Positions 21,014-31,424 of a stretch of 64,000 nt of DNA are shown here, piece by piece. The translations under genes were made by a program, and so were the position numbers. How positions within the stretch are numbered: position 1 is the stretch's first letter; the number at the start of each line of letters is the position of its first letter. Location of the stretch: NCBI GenBank assembly GCA_900074725.1, contig LT598454.1, forward strand, positions 192,854-256,853. The letters run 5' to 3'. Origin of the DNA: Lachancea dasiensis. Lineage: Eukaryota; Ascomycota; Saccharomycetes; Saccharomycetales; Saccharomycetaceae. The notes under the pieces were generated by a model. The model was not told the origin of the DNA. It worked only from the letters and a program-made list of their open reading frames with translations, and made no database searches.

Positions 21014-21426
21014 GCCTTCCGGCTACAAGAGTGCTTATCGGTCCTGGGATGCGGCTCACTATCAAGAACATGTTGATACAATGGGAAAATAATGACAGTT
21101 TAGACAATATTAGAAGTATGGAATACAAAATAGTTTTCACAATAATGTATATGGGTTTTTTTAACGTTTGGGCCCGTTCATTATCTACCAGCACGACTGA
21201 TGTAGTAAGGATTTTAATCTGGGTCAAGGAACTGTATAACAATCTATCTATAGACCTGGAAAACAAACGGTTATTTCGCAAGTACAAGCAACCCAGAAAG
21301 AGTGAGCGGGACAAGATACACTGCACAGACTCTGCCGGCAGCCATACAGTGAAAACGGAGTATTATGCCTCCTTGCGCCATTTATCAAAATTCTCATCGG
21401 ATCTCCGTGTTCTGATCTGACCTCCC

Positions 21427-21672
21427 TCACATCATCGAGAGTAAGTGCTCCAAAGCTCCTCCCCCGACAGTGGCAACAACCTCACTGCCCTTCATAACGT
21501 AGGCACAGCTTTTGTCCTCGCTCATGACCGTAGCGACATCCACGTTTAGCCTCTTCTGCTTGGCTAGGAAATCATCGTAGCCCTTGACGGTTAGCAATTC
21601 CACTGGGGCGGAAGCTAGAAAAGAGCCCGAAGATTGCGTAACTTCGGCGGATTGTTGATATAGACTGCTCAT
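21427..21672 (-). CDS. Small uncharacterised protein (81 aa) with a strong TATA promoter
   Basis: An 81-residue acidic-to-neutral soluble protein, Ser/Ala/Val-rich, with no signal peptide or membrane segment. I do not recognise it, and S. cerevisiae has no annotated gene I know of between RIB1 and STU1. Reasons to take it as real: a clean ATG, an ORF that fills the space between RIB1 and the STU1 promoter, a perfect TTTATATAAA box (21763-21772) 91 bp upstream of the ATG, and stress-element-like pentamers (AGGGG at 21730, CCCCT at 22050). TATA-containing yeast promoters tend to be stress-regulated, so a stress-induced small protein is a reasonable but unproven guess. Confidence 0.6.
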   Translation of the reverse strand: MSSLYQQSAEVTQSSGSFLASAPVELLTVKGYDDFLAKQKRLNVDVATVMSEDKSCAYVMKGSEVVATVGGGALEHLLSMM

Positions 21673-22455
21673 TGTTGGAAGTGTGTTCTTTAGTAATTGA
21701 GAAACTGAAGGTGGAGTAAGTTAACAGCTAGGGGATCAAATTGTGGAAGTGGATCAAATGCTTTTATATAAAGGCGTTTTCTTGCTGTGAGATACTATGA
21801 TCGTTCGGTACGTGTGTGACAAGCAATCCGACTTACTATGGTTTCCGTAGTATAGTCCGGATGAAAGTGATCTGAGAGTTGGTATTGAGAATTGAACAGG
21901 CGCAGATAACAGGGAATGGGTTTTTGGCTTCAATTTTTTGTAACTTTCGCTTCCTTGTATGTGTGATGATTGATGTTTTTTTCAATCACGGGCCAGTTAT
22001 AACGGATGTCCGCCCCAGTCACCGAACATCCGATCAATGATCAACTTAGCCCCTCAATGGCATTGGTGTTCAAATTATTGATGTGGTAGCGAGCTTTTTT
22101 CGAGATTGCCGTTTTTCATCAGCCTAGACATTTGGCCAAATTACTGTCAAGTTTGAACATTTTAGCTTTCGAGTGTTGAATAATTAACAATTTTGCAAAA
22201 CGCGCCTGCTTGATATCCAAAGTCTGATAGGAAGACCCAGTTCGAGGAATAGCTTTTTGCAAAGCTGCAGTTGCTCACTAAATTGGTGAACTCAGACCTT
22301 GTGTGTTTCTGACGTTTACGCGAGCATGTTGTAATCGCGTGTCTAGTGATCTTTAATTTAGCTAACATCATCCTGGCACAAAGTTACCAACCAACTTTGA
22401 GCGTCAAACCAGGCCAGCTCAAGACCCATTTCTAGGCCGCTGTCGCTTTGCTGAA
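21673..22455. promoter_or_regulatory. Divergent promoter region of the 81-aa gene and STU1
   Basis: A 783-bp gap. TTTATATAAA at 21763-21772 fits the 81-aa gene on the minus strand. Single AGGGG/CCCCT pentamers occur at 21730 and 22050. No RNA gene is visible. Confidence 0.5.
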
Positions 22456-25400
22456 ATGGTTAATGCACGATCGTTTACTCTGAATGAGGTTCTTGCGTCC
22501 GATACAGTTCCAGAGGATCAAAAACTACAACTATTAGGTGAGTTCAAAGGTCACGTCAAGAAAGAGCTAGTTGACGAGACATCCATTCATGAATATTTTG
22601 CATCGCTATGTGAGCAGATGGGTAGCTCTGTGAATTCAGAGAAGATTTATCTGTTATGCCATTCATCACTTTGTTATCTAGTGAAGAGAGTTGCAATGCA
22701 ATCTCCCGCATCATTTGATAAAGACACAGTCCGCAACCTGATCATTCCCTTACTAAGAACTGTCCACTCAGGGAGTAAAGTGTGGCTAGGCTCAGTCAAG
22801 GCGCTAGAAGCGGTGTACTTGGCACAACCTACTCTTCTGGAAGAAACCCTTGAAACTTTGCAGTTGCAAGAAGGTGATCGTGTTGCTACTTTACTCTTCA
22901 TTGATGAGCTCGTGCAATTGCATCAAAAAAATAACCGAAATCCACTCGAGCTACTCAATAAGTTTACTTATTTATTTCTCGGCATTCTGAATGAGCCCGA
23001 AGGAACCAGGTTTCAGGACTACGAGCTTATTCGCGACATATTATCCAAATATTATACCGCTCAGTCCATGAGTGATCTGGCTCGCAGGATTAGGAACCCT
23101 GAGATAAGATCTTTGTTAGATGTAAAGCCAGCTTTACCACTGGATCAAATATCTGTCGATACTGATAGAGCCCTATCCCCGTCCGCGTCAGATTTTGACA
23201 TTAAAGCGGAATTAGATATTCTGCTAAAAGACCAAACCCCAATAGCATTACCTACTCCCCCAAAATATTATAGTGACCAGGAAGCACTCCAAAAAGATCT
23301 AGAACAAATAGCCATTCCTTTCAATTCGCACAAGGAAACCGAACACAACTGGCGACAAAGACAAAATAGCATTGTCTTACTGCGAGGAATTGTCGCAGGT
23401 AACGCTTGTACTGAATATGCAGAGGACTTTGTGGGGTTTTTTAAGGAGTTCCAGCTGATGGACTGCGTTGCGAAAGCCGTGTCTTCACTCAGAACATCGC
23501 TTTCAATGCATGGCTGCCATTTGGTCAAAGAAATGGCAACTCGTTTACAAGAAAAGATAAACCCCATAGGTGATGGATTGTTTCAAAGCTTAAAAGCAGT
23601 GTTATCTGCCACCAAAAAAATTGCTTCTCAGAATGCGTTCTACGCTGCTTGCGTATTGTTGGCTTCGATGCATTTTCACAGTAAAACGTTCCAGTCATGT
23701 TTTATGCTTTCAAAGGACAAAAACGTATCTCCGAGGTACTTCTCATCGATATTCCTGAGGCTTTTTTTGGTCAGATTTCATTCCAAGCTCGATCACAGTC
23801 TTGTGTATATCGAAGAGTGGATCAATCGTGGCTCGACGGATGCGCAAACAAAGGTTAGAGAATCTATGAGGGTGACTTTTTGGTATTACTTCCGTAGTTA
23901 TCCCAGGAACGCCAGAAAACTACTGGATGGCTTCCAACCTCAGATAAGACGTGCAACTGAAACATCGATACCTAAACACTTGGATATTCATTATACAATC
24001 AGTCATGCCAACTCCTCGGAATCTTCGCGAAGATCAAGTTTGGCACCATCTAGGACCCCAAGTTACGCAGAACCAACGCATTCCTCGCACGTACAGAGAC
24101 TCGGTGCTCTCCGATCTTCCAGTGACTATCATTTTTCAGGTCGCCATAGATCGATGCATTCAGATTCAAGGAAAGCCAGCAACTTAAGTGACACCACTTC
24201 AAAAATAACTGCCAAGAATAACAATTTATCGAATAACATACCAAAATCCTCAATGGAGCATGAGCAACAGATTGATCTCACTGGTGAGATAACACAGGGC
24301 CATTCTAATACTCTGATTAAAAAATACATGCAGGATACGCATGTGCAGGTTCTACCCTCGAAACATTCTAAAAAAGAACTTGATGAAATAATCCGCAATC
24401 TTTCTTCAGATAATCCGACAGACATTACCTATGGAGCACAGGTGCTGCACAATATTTGGCTCATCGAAGCTCCCAAAGATGTTCAAAAGCTTCAATCGGC
24501 AGTCAGTTTCGCGCTAAAGCGCAATCCTTTTTCGCTTGCTGATTTATTGCGGTTGCCGACTTTTTTGAACATCATGAATAAGCCTGAGATGATAGAGGCA
24601 TGTGGCATAAATCAATTACCAGTCGACATCATATTGAAACATTTCAAGGGTTGTGACTTGTTGCTACCGCTGAATGAACTATTTGATAATCTTTTTCCAT
24701 CTGAAGAACAGTTATCCTTATACTATGCCAAATATCGGCGCAGAATACTGGATTTTTCTTTCACGCTTCTCAAAACTATTCTCAAAGGCTCTATGAGTTG
24801 GGTCGATCTAGCTGGAAGGCACAAGGAGACCATTGCTGGTAAGCTTTTAAACCTATATGGAAATGATTTTGATCTAGTAGAGTACTTCGACCTCCTCTTT
24901 GTATTATTCACTTGCAGTCGGGAAGAGTTCAAAAAGCAGTTGGATAGTTCGCCCGTTTATTTTCAACTAAAGGTCGCCCGTGAATTTGAAAAGAGAGATC
25001 CTCAACTTGACTTCAATCTAGGCGCCTCACAAAAATCTACGGTGTTTCTAAATCCGGACCAAGAAAGACATTACATGGAGCTTACTATGGTAAATCCCCT
25101 GATTACCCGTCAAAGGTCATCCAGCGGCAGCAGCGTGCTCGTCCATGATCTTGAGAACTGCCGCGATGGAAGTTTGGAGACTTCAGAAGCTGCCTCTGAA
25201 AATGATCAACTTGAGGATGCTCAAGGCTTTACAAAATTTGGCGGCCTATCCAAGCTTACAGAAATGACCAGGGTAGTAAGCCTTTATGAGCATTCCAAAG
25301 AAAACTGTGAATCTGCCAATAGTCCTTTGAACAGCCCTTCGCTTGATACTGAAGGAGACTACAGGATGGAGATTGGCCTCGCGGGCATAAAAAATAGGGC

Positions 25401-26574
25401 CACGGGCGTTGATCTTAGTGATATCTTCAATCCAGAAGGTCAAAAGCACAAAGACCATACCGTAAAGTTCGTTGACAATCCATTGATTATTCAGCGGCCA
25501 CTGACGTCATCTAGCGATGAAAACTCAAGACCCGAAAATCGAGAAGCCTTGCAGAGCAGTTTATCGATGAGCAACACTGCCACAACGGACACCGATGGGG
25601 CCGAGCGCTTTGATGAGAGGGCGACAGCCTACTCGCCTGTACTCGAGCCAGCTCAAGGTGCGGAATCGTTGTCAGAGACTACAGCTAACGGACAAGACGA
25701 TGCTGGCTATCTGCAAAATGGAGGCAACAAAGAGACGGCCTACAATATTCTCGAGGCATTTTCTGAGAGCACCGCTCTAGAATTTGAACTGACCGTAGCG
25801 GCTCTCAGTCAAGGAGTTCCGTATAGTCTCAAAAATGTTTTGACGATTATAGGGAAGATTAAGGAAGGTTCCTTCAAGATAAAGGACTTAAGCTTGTTAC
25901 TTCATTTCTTGATTGCTGGCGGGAATGATCAATCTCTCGTCGAATGGCTTCAACATGAAGGAGGCTTGCAGGACCTCCTTGATATCCAATCTATTCTTTT
26001 ACATTCAATAGTTGATGCTGCTGACTTCCCGAGAGCTTTGGCCATTAGATCTCTTCTTCTCTTTTCTTCTCTCACGGAAATTGAATTGACAATCCACGGC
26101 GAAGGGCAATCTTGCCAGAGCGCCGAGTATACCTGGGGCTGCCTTCTTGCTGTTGTCTATCAGATGGAGACGTTCGACAACGACGGGTTTCTGCTATGTG
26201 AAGAACTAGGGGTATACATGGTCTCGAAAGGACTATCTGATGAGCCTCTCTTGAAAACCCTACTAACCGGACTAGAAATGGCAGAACATGACCACAAGCT
26301 GGTCAAAAACACGTTCCTTCTATCTTCGGTCAGACAAATCTGTTCATTGCCAGTTCCCTATATGAATAGTACCCTTTTAGAGCATATCTGCACTCAAGCA
26401 CTAAAATTCATTTCCTACGAGCCTACAGAATTGCGTAAAGAGGCTACAGAACTTTTGGGAATTCTGAGCATACATCCAGTCTGGACAAAAGGGCTTCCCT
26501 CCAGAATTGTTGATCAAATGTCTCGAGAACGTTATAGCCTCGTTATTTCGTTTGGTGCGACAAATAACGCGTAA
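22456..26574 (+). CDS. STU1: Stu1, CLASP-family microtubule-associated protein
   Basis: A 1372-residue protein (S. cerevisiae Stu1 about 1513). Helical HEAT/TOG-like regions cover roughly residues 1-230 and 280-530, with KVRESMRVTFWYYFRSYP near residues 472-490 typical of CLASP TOG domains. A basic Ser-rich linker of microtubule-binding type follows at about 520-630 (SSESSRRSSLAPSRTPSY), then a third helical region and a C-terminal dimerisation-like helical domain after about 1090. Stu1 stabilises spindle microtubules and unattached kinetochores, and is essential for spindle integrity. Its last codons overlap an ACGCGT element that probably belongs to the POL12 promoter. Confidence 0.93.
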   Translation: MVNARSFTLNEVLASDTVPEDQKLQLLGEFKGHVKKELVDETSIHEYFASLCEQMGSSVNSEKIYLLCHSSLCYLVKRVAMQSPASFDKDTVRNLIIPLLRTVHSGSKVWLGSVKALEAVYLAQPTLLEETLETLQLQEGDRVATLLFIDELVQLHQKNNRNPLELLNKFTYLFLGILNEPEGTRFQDYELIRDILSKYYTAQSMSDLARRIRNPEIRSLLDVKPALPLDQISVDTDRALSPSASDFDIKAELDILLKDQTPIALPTPPKYYSDQEALQKDLEQIAIPFNSHKETEHNWRQRQNSIVLLRGIVAGNACTEYAEDFVGFFKEFQLMDCVAKAVSSLRTSLSMHGCHLVKEMATRLQEKINPIGDGLFQSLKAVLSATKKIASQNAFYAACVLLASMHFHSKTFQSCFMLSKDKNVSPRYFSSIFLRLFLVRFHSKLDHSLVYIEEWINRGSTDAQTKVRESMRVTFWYYFRSYPRNARKLLDGFQPQIRRATETSIPKHLDIHYTISHANSSESSRRSSLAPSRTPSYAEPTHSSHVQRLGALRSSSDYHFSGRHRSMHSDSRKASNLSDTTSKITAKNNNLSNNIPKSSMEHEQQIDLTGEITQGHSNTLIKKYMQDTHVQVLPSKHSKKELDEIIRNLSSDNPTDITYGAQVLHNIWLIEAPKDVQKLQSAVSFALKRNPFSLADLLRLPTFLNIMNKPEMIEACGINQLPVDIILKHFKGCDLLLPLNELFDNLFPSEEQLSLYYAKYRRRILDFSFTLLKTILKGSMSWVDLAGRHKETIAGKLLNLYGNDFDLVEYFDLLFVLFTCSREEFKKQLDSSPVYFQLKVAREFEKRDPQLDFNLGASQKSTVFLNPDQERHYMELTMVNPLITRQRSSSGSSVLVHDLENCRDGSLETSEAASENDQLEDAQGFTKFGGLSKLTEMTRVVSLYEHSKENCESANSPLNSPSLDTEGDYRMEIGLAGIKNRATGVDLSDIFNPEGQKHKDHTVKFVDNPLIIQRPLTSSSDENSRPENREALQSSLSMSNTATTDTDGAERFDERATAYSPVLEPAQGAESLSETTANGQDDAGYLQNGGNKETAYNILEAFSESTALEFELTVAALSQGVPYSLKNVLTIIGKIKEGSFKIKDLSLLLHFLIAGGNDQSLVEWLQHEGGLQDLLDIQSILLHSIVDAADFPRALAIRSLLLFSSLTEIELTIHGEGQSCQSAEYTWGCLLAVVYQMETFDNDGFLLCEELGVYMVSKGLSDEPLLKTLLTGLEMAEHDHKLVKNTFLLSSVRQICSLPVPYMNSTLLEHICTQALKFISYEPTELRKEATELLGILSIHPVWTKGLPSRIVDQMSRERYSLVISFGATNNA
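26567..26572. promoter_or_regulatory. MluI cell-cycle box for POL12, embedded in the STU1 terminus
   Basis: ACGCGT spans the last sense codons and first stop-codon base of STU1, 124 bp upstream of the POL12 ATG. Only about 120 bp separate the two genes, so the POL12 promoter must be compact. POL12 is a known G1/S gene in S. cerevisiae. Confidence 0.6.
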
Positions 26575-26695
26575 ATTGTTTTCGTGTTTTCAGGGAAATT
26601 GATTCTATAAAATTGAGCAAGTGAATTAATTGATGGAGTGATTATGTGGGACTAGTGTCCTTGAAGCAAAATACTCCTCGGTTACAGTGGTGCTA

Positions 26696-28684
26696 ATGAC
26701 TCAAAGGAATGAATTAGTGGCGAAATTTGGAACTGGGGCAGATGAGCCTAAAGTTTTGGCCGCTTTAGAGGATTTGAACAAAATTTACCTATTAGATGCG
26801 GAAGACCTATACATTAAGTGGGAACAGTTCGCTTATCAGAGGTCTGGAAAGACTACAGAATTGGATTTGGATACTATAGCCATATTCAAGCAGAATATTC
26901 AGCAGCAGATCGAGAAAAAGGCAAGGGCCATGGGGACTACGGGAGCTCTCGGACCCACGTCTGGTGGCCCTCCATCAGCTACAAAAGGTCATAAAGTGCT
27001 GAAACCAAGTGGATCCAGTCCTTCTTTATTTGGGTTTGGAATTCCCAAAACACCAAGTTTAAAAAAAAGACGTATTGATGTCACACCCACGAAAGAAAAC
27101 GTTGCTGGACACGTTCCTCCATCGACGGATGAGAAGAGTGGCAAATTTTTCACACCATCTCAGGCGCTTGGGGTTCATGGGGGCATTGGATCTGCTGTCC
27201 CTTCGCCGATCTTGAAGGATGTTGAACCAGGAAAAACCCTCGATACATTGAACTTAGCAGAAATCACAGTTGCTGAGGGGGTTGATCTGGAAAGTGAGAA
27301 CAGTTTGAAACCGGTTCGATTCTTTGATGCCGAGAAATTTAAATTCAGGACAATGCGACAGAACTTACTGGATGCTGCGGATGTTCTTGATGATCAGCTT
27401 GAAACTTTTAGCCGCATAGTTCAAGAGCATTATAAGCTATCTGCGGGTGACCTAGGCGATCCAACGATCCAATCTCAATCAGAAATAACAACTGTGGGAC
27501 GAATAGTTGTGGATTCACCATTAACTGAGGGCATTCTGAATGCGGAATCACTAGCACTGGAAACGTCCAGGCTAGCAGGGATAGGACGGCGTATTCCACT
27601 CGACCTCAAAAAGGTGGATGAAATGTCATTATTTCCGGGCCAGATTGTGGCTCTTCGGGGTAAAAATGCAAGTGGTGAATTCTTCGTCGTCGAAGAGCTT
27701 CTCAGTATTCCACATCTGAACTTCCCTGTTTCGACAGGTGATGATTTGCAATTATCTCACCAATCGATGACGGGTGAAAGCACAAAAATTGCCGTGCTAA
27801 ACGGTCCATATTCGGCTTCAAACTGCCTCGACTTCAGTAATTTGGCTGCATTCGTTGAAAGAATCAACATCAGCATAAAACCCCATCTGGTAATCATGTT
27901 TGGTCCTTTTTTGGATATCTCTCATCCCTTAGTATCAAGTGGGGACATTCCCGATTTTCCAGATCTCAAATTGCAGCCAAAGACACTTGACGAGGTTTTC
28001 ACCAAAGTAATAACTCCCATTTTGAAGCAGATTGACCCGAAGATTCAAGTGATATTAATCCCTTCAACGCTTGACTCGGCTTCTAACCACGCTGCTTACC
28101 CTCAGGATTCTTTTGACCGCAAAGATCTACAATTGCCTAAAAACTTTCGATGCTACACTAACCCATCCACTTTCCAACTGAACGAAATGTTCATAGCATG
28201 CTCAAACGTTGACGCTTTTAAGGATACTAAAGAAATTGTTAAAGGTGGCGCTACAAGTTCTAGAAATAGGTTCGACAGAATAGCCGAACACGTTCTTACT
28301 CAGCGCAGATTTTATCCTTTATTTCCTGGCGGAATAAGAAGACGTAAGGTACGAAACGAAAGTGGCACAGATATATGGGAACACGTAAGTGGTGCCGACC
28401 TAGATATTCCCTTCTTGGGACTTACCGAATTCGTGGGCAATCTCACTCCGGAGTTGATTATCATCCCAAGTGAGCTTACACATTTTGCCCGAGTTGTGCA
28501 AAATGTAGTTTTTGTCAATCCAGGGACCTTCATAAAACCGTCTGGTGTACGAGGCTCATTTGCTCAACTATCTATTGCTCCACCAGATCTAACTGGTGGC
28601 AAGCTTGTCAAGGTGGAAGGAGAAGAAGACCTTTACCTGCATAACGTTTGGAAAAGATGTAGAGTTGATATAATTACAACGTAA
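26696..28684 (+). CDS. POL12: DNA polymerase alpha-primase B subunit
   Basis: A 662-residue B subunit (S. cerevisiae 705). The N-terminal helical domain (residues about 1-80) precedes a linker with repeated Thr/Ser-Pro sites (FGIPKTPSLKKRR, DVTPTK, FFTPSQ), typical Cdk targets. The C-terminal OB plus inactive phosphoesterase fold spans about 290-655, with FPGQIVALRGKNASGEFF, GPYSASNCLDF, FGPFLDISHPLV and FVNPGTF. The subunit bridges the polymerase catalytic subunit, Cdc13/Stn1 at telomeres, and the replisome. The ATG at 26696 is the first in frame. An MCB element lies upstream in the STU1 terminus. Confidence 0.95.
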   Translation: MTQRNELVAKFGTGADEPKVLAALEDLNKIYLLDAEDLYIKWEQFAYQRSGKTTELDLDTIAIFKQNIQQQIEKKARAMGTTGALGPTSGGPPSATKGHKVLKPSGSSPSLFGFGIPKTPSLKKRRIDVTPTKENVAGHVPPSTDEKSGKFFTPSQALGVHGGIGSAVPSPILKDVEPGKTLDTLNLAEITVAEGVDLESENSLKPVRFFDAEKFKFRTMRQNLLDAADVLDDQLETFSRIVQEHYKLSAGDLGDPTIQSQSEITTVGRIVVDSPLTEGILNAESLALETSRLAGIGRRIPLDLKKVDEMSLFPGQIVALRGKNASGEFFVVEELLSIPHLNFPVSTGDDLQLSHQSMTGESTKIAVLNGPYSASNCLDFSNLAAFVERINISIKPHLVIMFGPFLDISHPLVSSGDIPDFPDLKLQPKTLDEVFTKVITPILKQIDPKIQVILIPSTLDSASNHAAYPQDSFDRKDLQLPKNFRCYTNPSTFQLNEMFIACSNVDAFKDTKEIVKGGATSSRNRFDRIAEHVLTQRRFYPLFPGGIRRRKVRNESGTDIWEHVSGADLDIPFLGLTEFVGNLTPELIIIPSELTHFARVVQNVVFVNPGTFIKPSGVRGSFAQLSIAPPDLTGGKLVKVEGEEDLYLHNVWKRCRVDIITT

Positions 28685-28823
28685 ATACCCACACAGTACC
28701 ACGATACCTAGAGCTAACGAAAGACAATCGGAACAAAGGCGGTTCAATTATTAGTCTGACGTGATAGTATCTGTATAATAAGTAATCCCTTTGTTGGTAA
28801 AGTCCAAATCCTCATTGCACACT

Positions 28824-31424
28824 TCAAGGAAACTTCTTCTTCAGTTTGCCAAGGGGAGATAGAACACCCTTCATCTTTTTCTTCGAAGAATGGGTACGAA
28901 CAGATGAAGCCTTTTCTGGCACCTTGCGTGGCGTTTGAATTGTTTGTGATTCATTACCTGAAGGTGCAGAAGACGACGCCTCTGAGAGGTGGTCGGAGTT
29001 CTTTTCGACAACGGCGTCATTGGGAATAGGTGAATCTGTATGACCGTGACCACCCTTTGGAAGACCGTTCATGATGTTGGCGACGTGACCCTTGGATGTA
29101 TCGGCAAGTTGGGCAGGGACGAACTGATTACTCGTGATAGCCTCGTCAGATGGAGATGTTGCTACCACCTTAGGTACGGAATTTTTTAAAGAAGAGGTAT
29201 CGTTGGATGATGTGAGCTCCAATTTTTCTTTTCCACTGGAATCGATACTTTGAATAGCCTGCGAAGTTGAAGATGACGAATTGGGGTGGTTGCGCCTCAA
29301 GTGGTAGTTCTTTGATGTAGGAATAGTGTCAGGAACAGTGGCGCCAGCTACAGGCGAAGTCAAAGAGCCTGAGGATTCATTGTGGTTCTTAACTTGGCTA
29401 GAAGAGCTGGATGTTTGGCTAGCTGGTGAGGCAACGTCCTTAGTTGCTTGAATCGTAGATGTTTTGACGGGCTGGGAAGGAGACGCGGCCTCTTTGGCCC
29501 TTGAAAACCCCGAGGTGCTCGCAGTTGCTACATCAGCAATTGGGGCTTGTGAAGCGCTGTCGCTGGTTTTTTGAGGGGCCTTCGAGGCAGCTATGGTTTC
29601 ACCTTCTGGAGGGGCATCCATGAAGGTTGCTGTTTCCTTAACAACTTTAGTCAGGTCCACATGAGGTGGTTCCTCCAGCTTTTCAGCAGAGACAAACCTT
29701 TGGGCACGGTCCTCATCTGAACGGCCCACAAGCTCGCCCAGTATCAAATAGCAAAAGAATGTCAAATGCTCAAAAACAAAAGCACCGATGACGACTGCTC
29801 TCCAATCAACCTTGACCACCGACTCCAAGTGCCATAGGTCACGTTTCTCCAGAGCAGATGTCGTTCCAGCATTCAGAGGACTCTTATACATGATAACAAG
29901 AGCTGGTGCGACAAGAGCAGATATCCATAGAATGACATTTAGTACGTTATCCCAAATCGATCCGCTCTTATTTGGGGCAAGGGATCGAGGAGAAATCTTG
30001 GCAACGTTTGAGTTAGAAGAGCACTTCACAACGCACTTGTTCAAGCATCTCCAAATTTCCAATTTCAAGCTCAGCAAATTGAATACCACACAACATAGGG
30101 CAGCCAATGGCCAAATACAAGAAAACATAGAGACGTATCCAAATTGTATGATTAACTTATTTGACGTGGCGTTGACGTCAAACTCGCCCCAGGTACTCAG
30201 ACAAGACCCAGATGCCTGTTTCCAGATACTGAGGTCTTCAGGATATTCTTTTGCCATTTTAGTTTCGGCCAAATTGACGGGCGAGTTAGGCTTATCGAAC
30301 CCCTTAAGTTTGGGTATGGCCTTGCTCATAGCCAACGGAACTAGATTTTCGACACATAGGGCGATTACCTGCCCAGTAACCATGAAGAAAAAGTATTGTG
30401 CTTGGTAGCGACCAGTATTAACCTTAAACCCGCTCTTCAAGACCGGTACATTGTAATTGGAGCAGAAGAGGGCAATAGTCTCTAACTGAGCATTGACATG
30501 ATGACCAAGGGGTAAGTAAACGAAGAGAGTGATAAACAAGGGCATGTAGCTCGTTAAAAAAGTTAAAATGAACTTCTTTTCCAATTTCGACTGAACTGGG
30601 TCGGCTGGATTTTCCCAGGACACCAGTTTCTGCAACACTAGGTCGTAAACCATAGTCAGGATTGGTACATATGCAGCCATCAATACCGTAGGAGTTAGTG
30701 CTAGAACACTTGCCAGTGGACCCTGATAAATTTGAGTCATAAAAATCTCTAGCAGAAAGCAAACGAATTGAAATGCGATGAGGCATGCAGCAAACTGAAG
30801 AGCCACTGGGATGAACAGCAGCTTTTTGATAAAAACTGACCTAGAAACAGGCTTCAATTGGTCAAGGGAGGGAGAGTATTGTACCAATGTTGAAAACTCC
30901 GCTCTTTTCTTAAGCTTCCAAGAGCAAACGAAACAGGTCGCCCAGAGCATCACGATGATTGTATAACTTACGTTAAACTCCCAACCGGAAGGATTGCTGA
31001 CGAAAAAGCGAAAGGCAACACCCACGAGCGCCAACACCATCAACCAGCGCGTGTAATATTTGGCATACGCGAAGTACAGTGCCGTTTCGGGCGATCCTGT
31101 GACTCGGCTCAATTCTTGTAAATCGGCATCAGAAACCATCAGTGGTTTCTTGACCAATCTCTTAGCTAAGTTTTCTCTTTGTGATTTCGTCTCGAAATCT
31201 ACAACTTGGACTACATCAGTAACATATTTGAGTTGAGAGGCAATCAGTGGTACTCGATTTGTTTGGTCATTAACAAACACGTACACTAGTTCGGAGCTGT
31301 GTCCAGGTCTAGTCAAAGCATGCAAACCCTTAGCTGAGAGCTCCGTGAGAAATTCAGCAAGATTTTCCTTGGTATATTGAATGGAAACACACCAATTGGC
31401 GCCCAATGACGATACCGACGACAT
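28824..31424 (-). CDS. IST2: Ist2, cortical ER-plasma membrane tether (TMEM16 fold)
   Basis: An 866-residue protein (S. cerevisiae 946). An N-terminal cytosolic domain (about 1-120) is followed by an anoctamin/TMEM16-like membrane region with about eight to ten hydrophobic segments between residues 125 and 580. The long cytosolic tail (about 590-866) is Ser/Thr/Ala-rich and disordered. It contains VAGATVPDTIPTSKNYHLR, almost identical to the S. cerevisiae tail segment known to bind Osh6. It ends in a basic cluster (KKKMKGVLSPLGKLKKKF), the lipid-binding cortical sorting signal. Ist2 tethers ER to plasma membrane and recruits Osh6 for phosphatidylserine transport. The first ATG is at 31424. 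Neighbours agree with YBR086C. Confidence 0.95.
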   Translation of the reverse strand: MSSVSSLGANWCVSIQYTKENLAEFLTELSAKGLHALTRPGHSSELVYVFVNDQTNRVPLIASQLKYVTDVVQVVDFETKSQRENLAKRLVKKPLMVSDADLQELSRVTGSPETALYFAYAKYYTRWLMVLALVGVAFRFFVSNPSGWEFNVSYTIIVMLWATCFVCSWKLKKRAEFSTLVQYSPSLDQLKPVSRSVFIKKLLFIPVALQFAACLIAFQFVCFLLEIFMTQIYQGPLASVLALTPTVLMAAYVPILTMVYDLVLQKLVSWENPADPVQSKLEKKFILTFLTSYMPLFITLFVYLPLGHHVNAQLETIALFCSNYNVPVLKSGFKVNTGRYQAQYFFFMVTGQVIALCVENLVPLAMSKAIPKLKGFDKPNSPVNLAETKMAKEYPEDLSIWKQASGSCLSTWGEFDVNATSNKLIIQFGYVSMFSCIWPLAALCCVVFNLLSLKLEIWRCLNKCVVKCSSNSNVAKISPRSLAPNKSGSIWDNVLNVILWISALVAPALVIMYKSPLNAGTTSALEKRDLWHLESVVKVDWRAVVIGAFVFEHLTFFCYLILGELVGRSDEDRAQRFVSAEKLEEPPHVDLTKVVKETATFMDAPPEGETIAASKAPQKTSDSASQAPIADVATASTSGFSRAKEAASPSQPVKTSTIQATKDVASPASQTSSSSSQVKNHNESSGSLTSPVAGATVPDTIPTSKNYHLRRNHPNSSSSTSQAIQSIDSSGKEKLELTSSNDTSSLKNSVPKVVATSPSDEAITSNQFVPAQLADTSKGHVANIMNGLPKGGHGHTDSPIPNDAVVEKNSDHLSEASSSAPSGNESQTIQTPRKVPEKASSVRTHSSKKKMKGVLSPLGKLKKKFP

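Noticed and set aside
21049-21420. 123-codon ORF just downstream of RIB1
   Set aside because: It is in the RIB1 3' region, overlaps an equally long ORF on the other strand, and has no recognisable motif or promoter.
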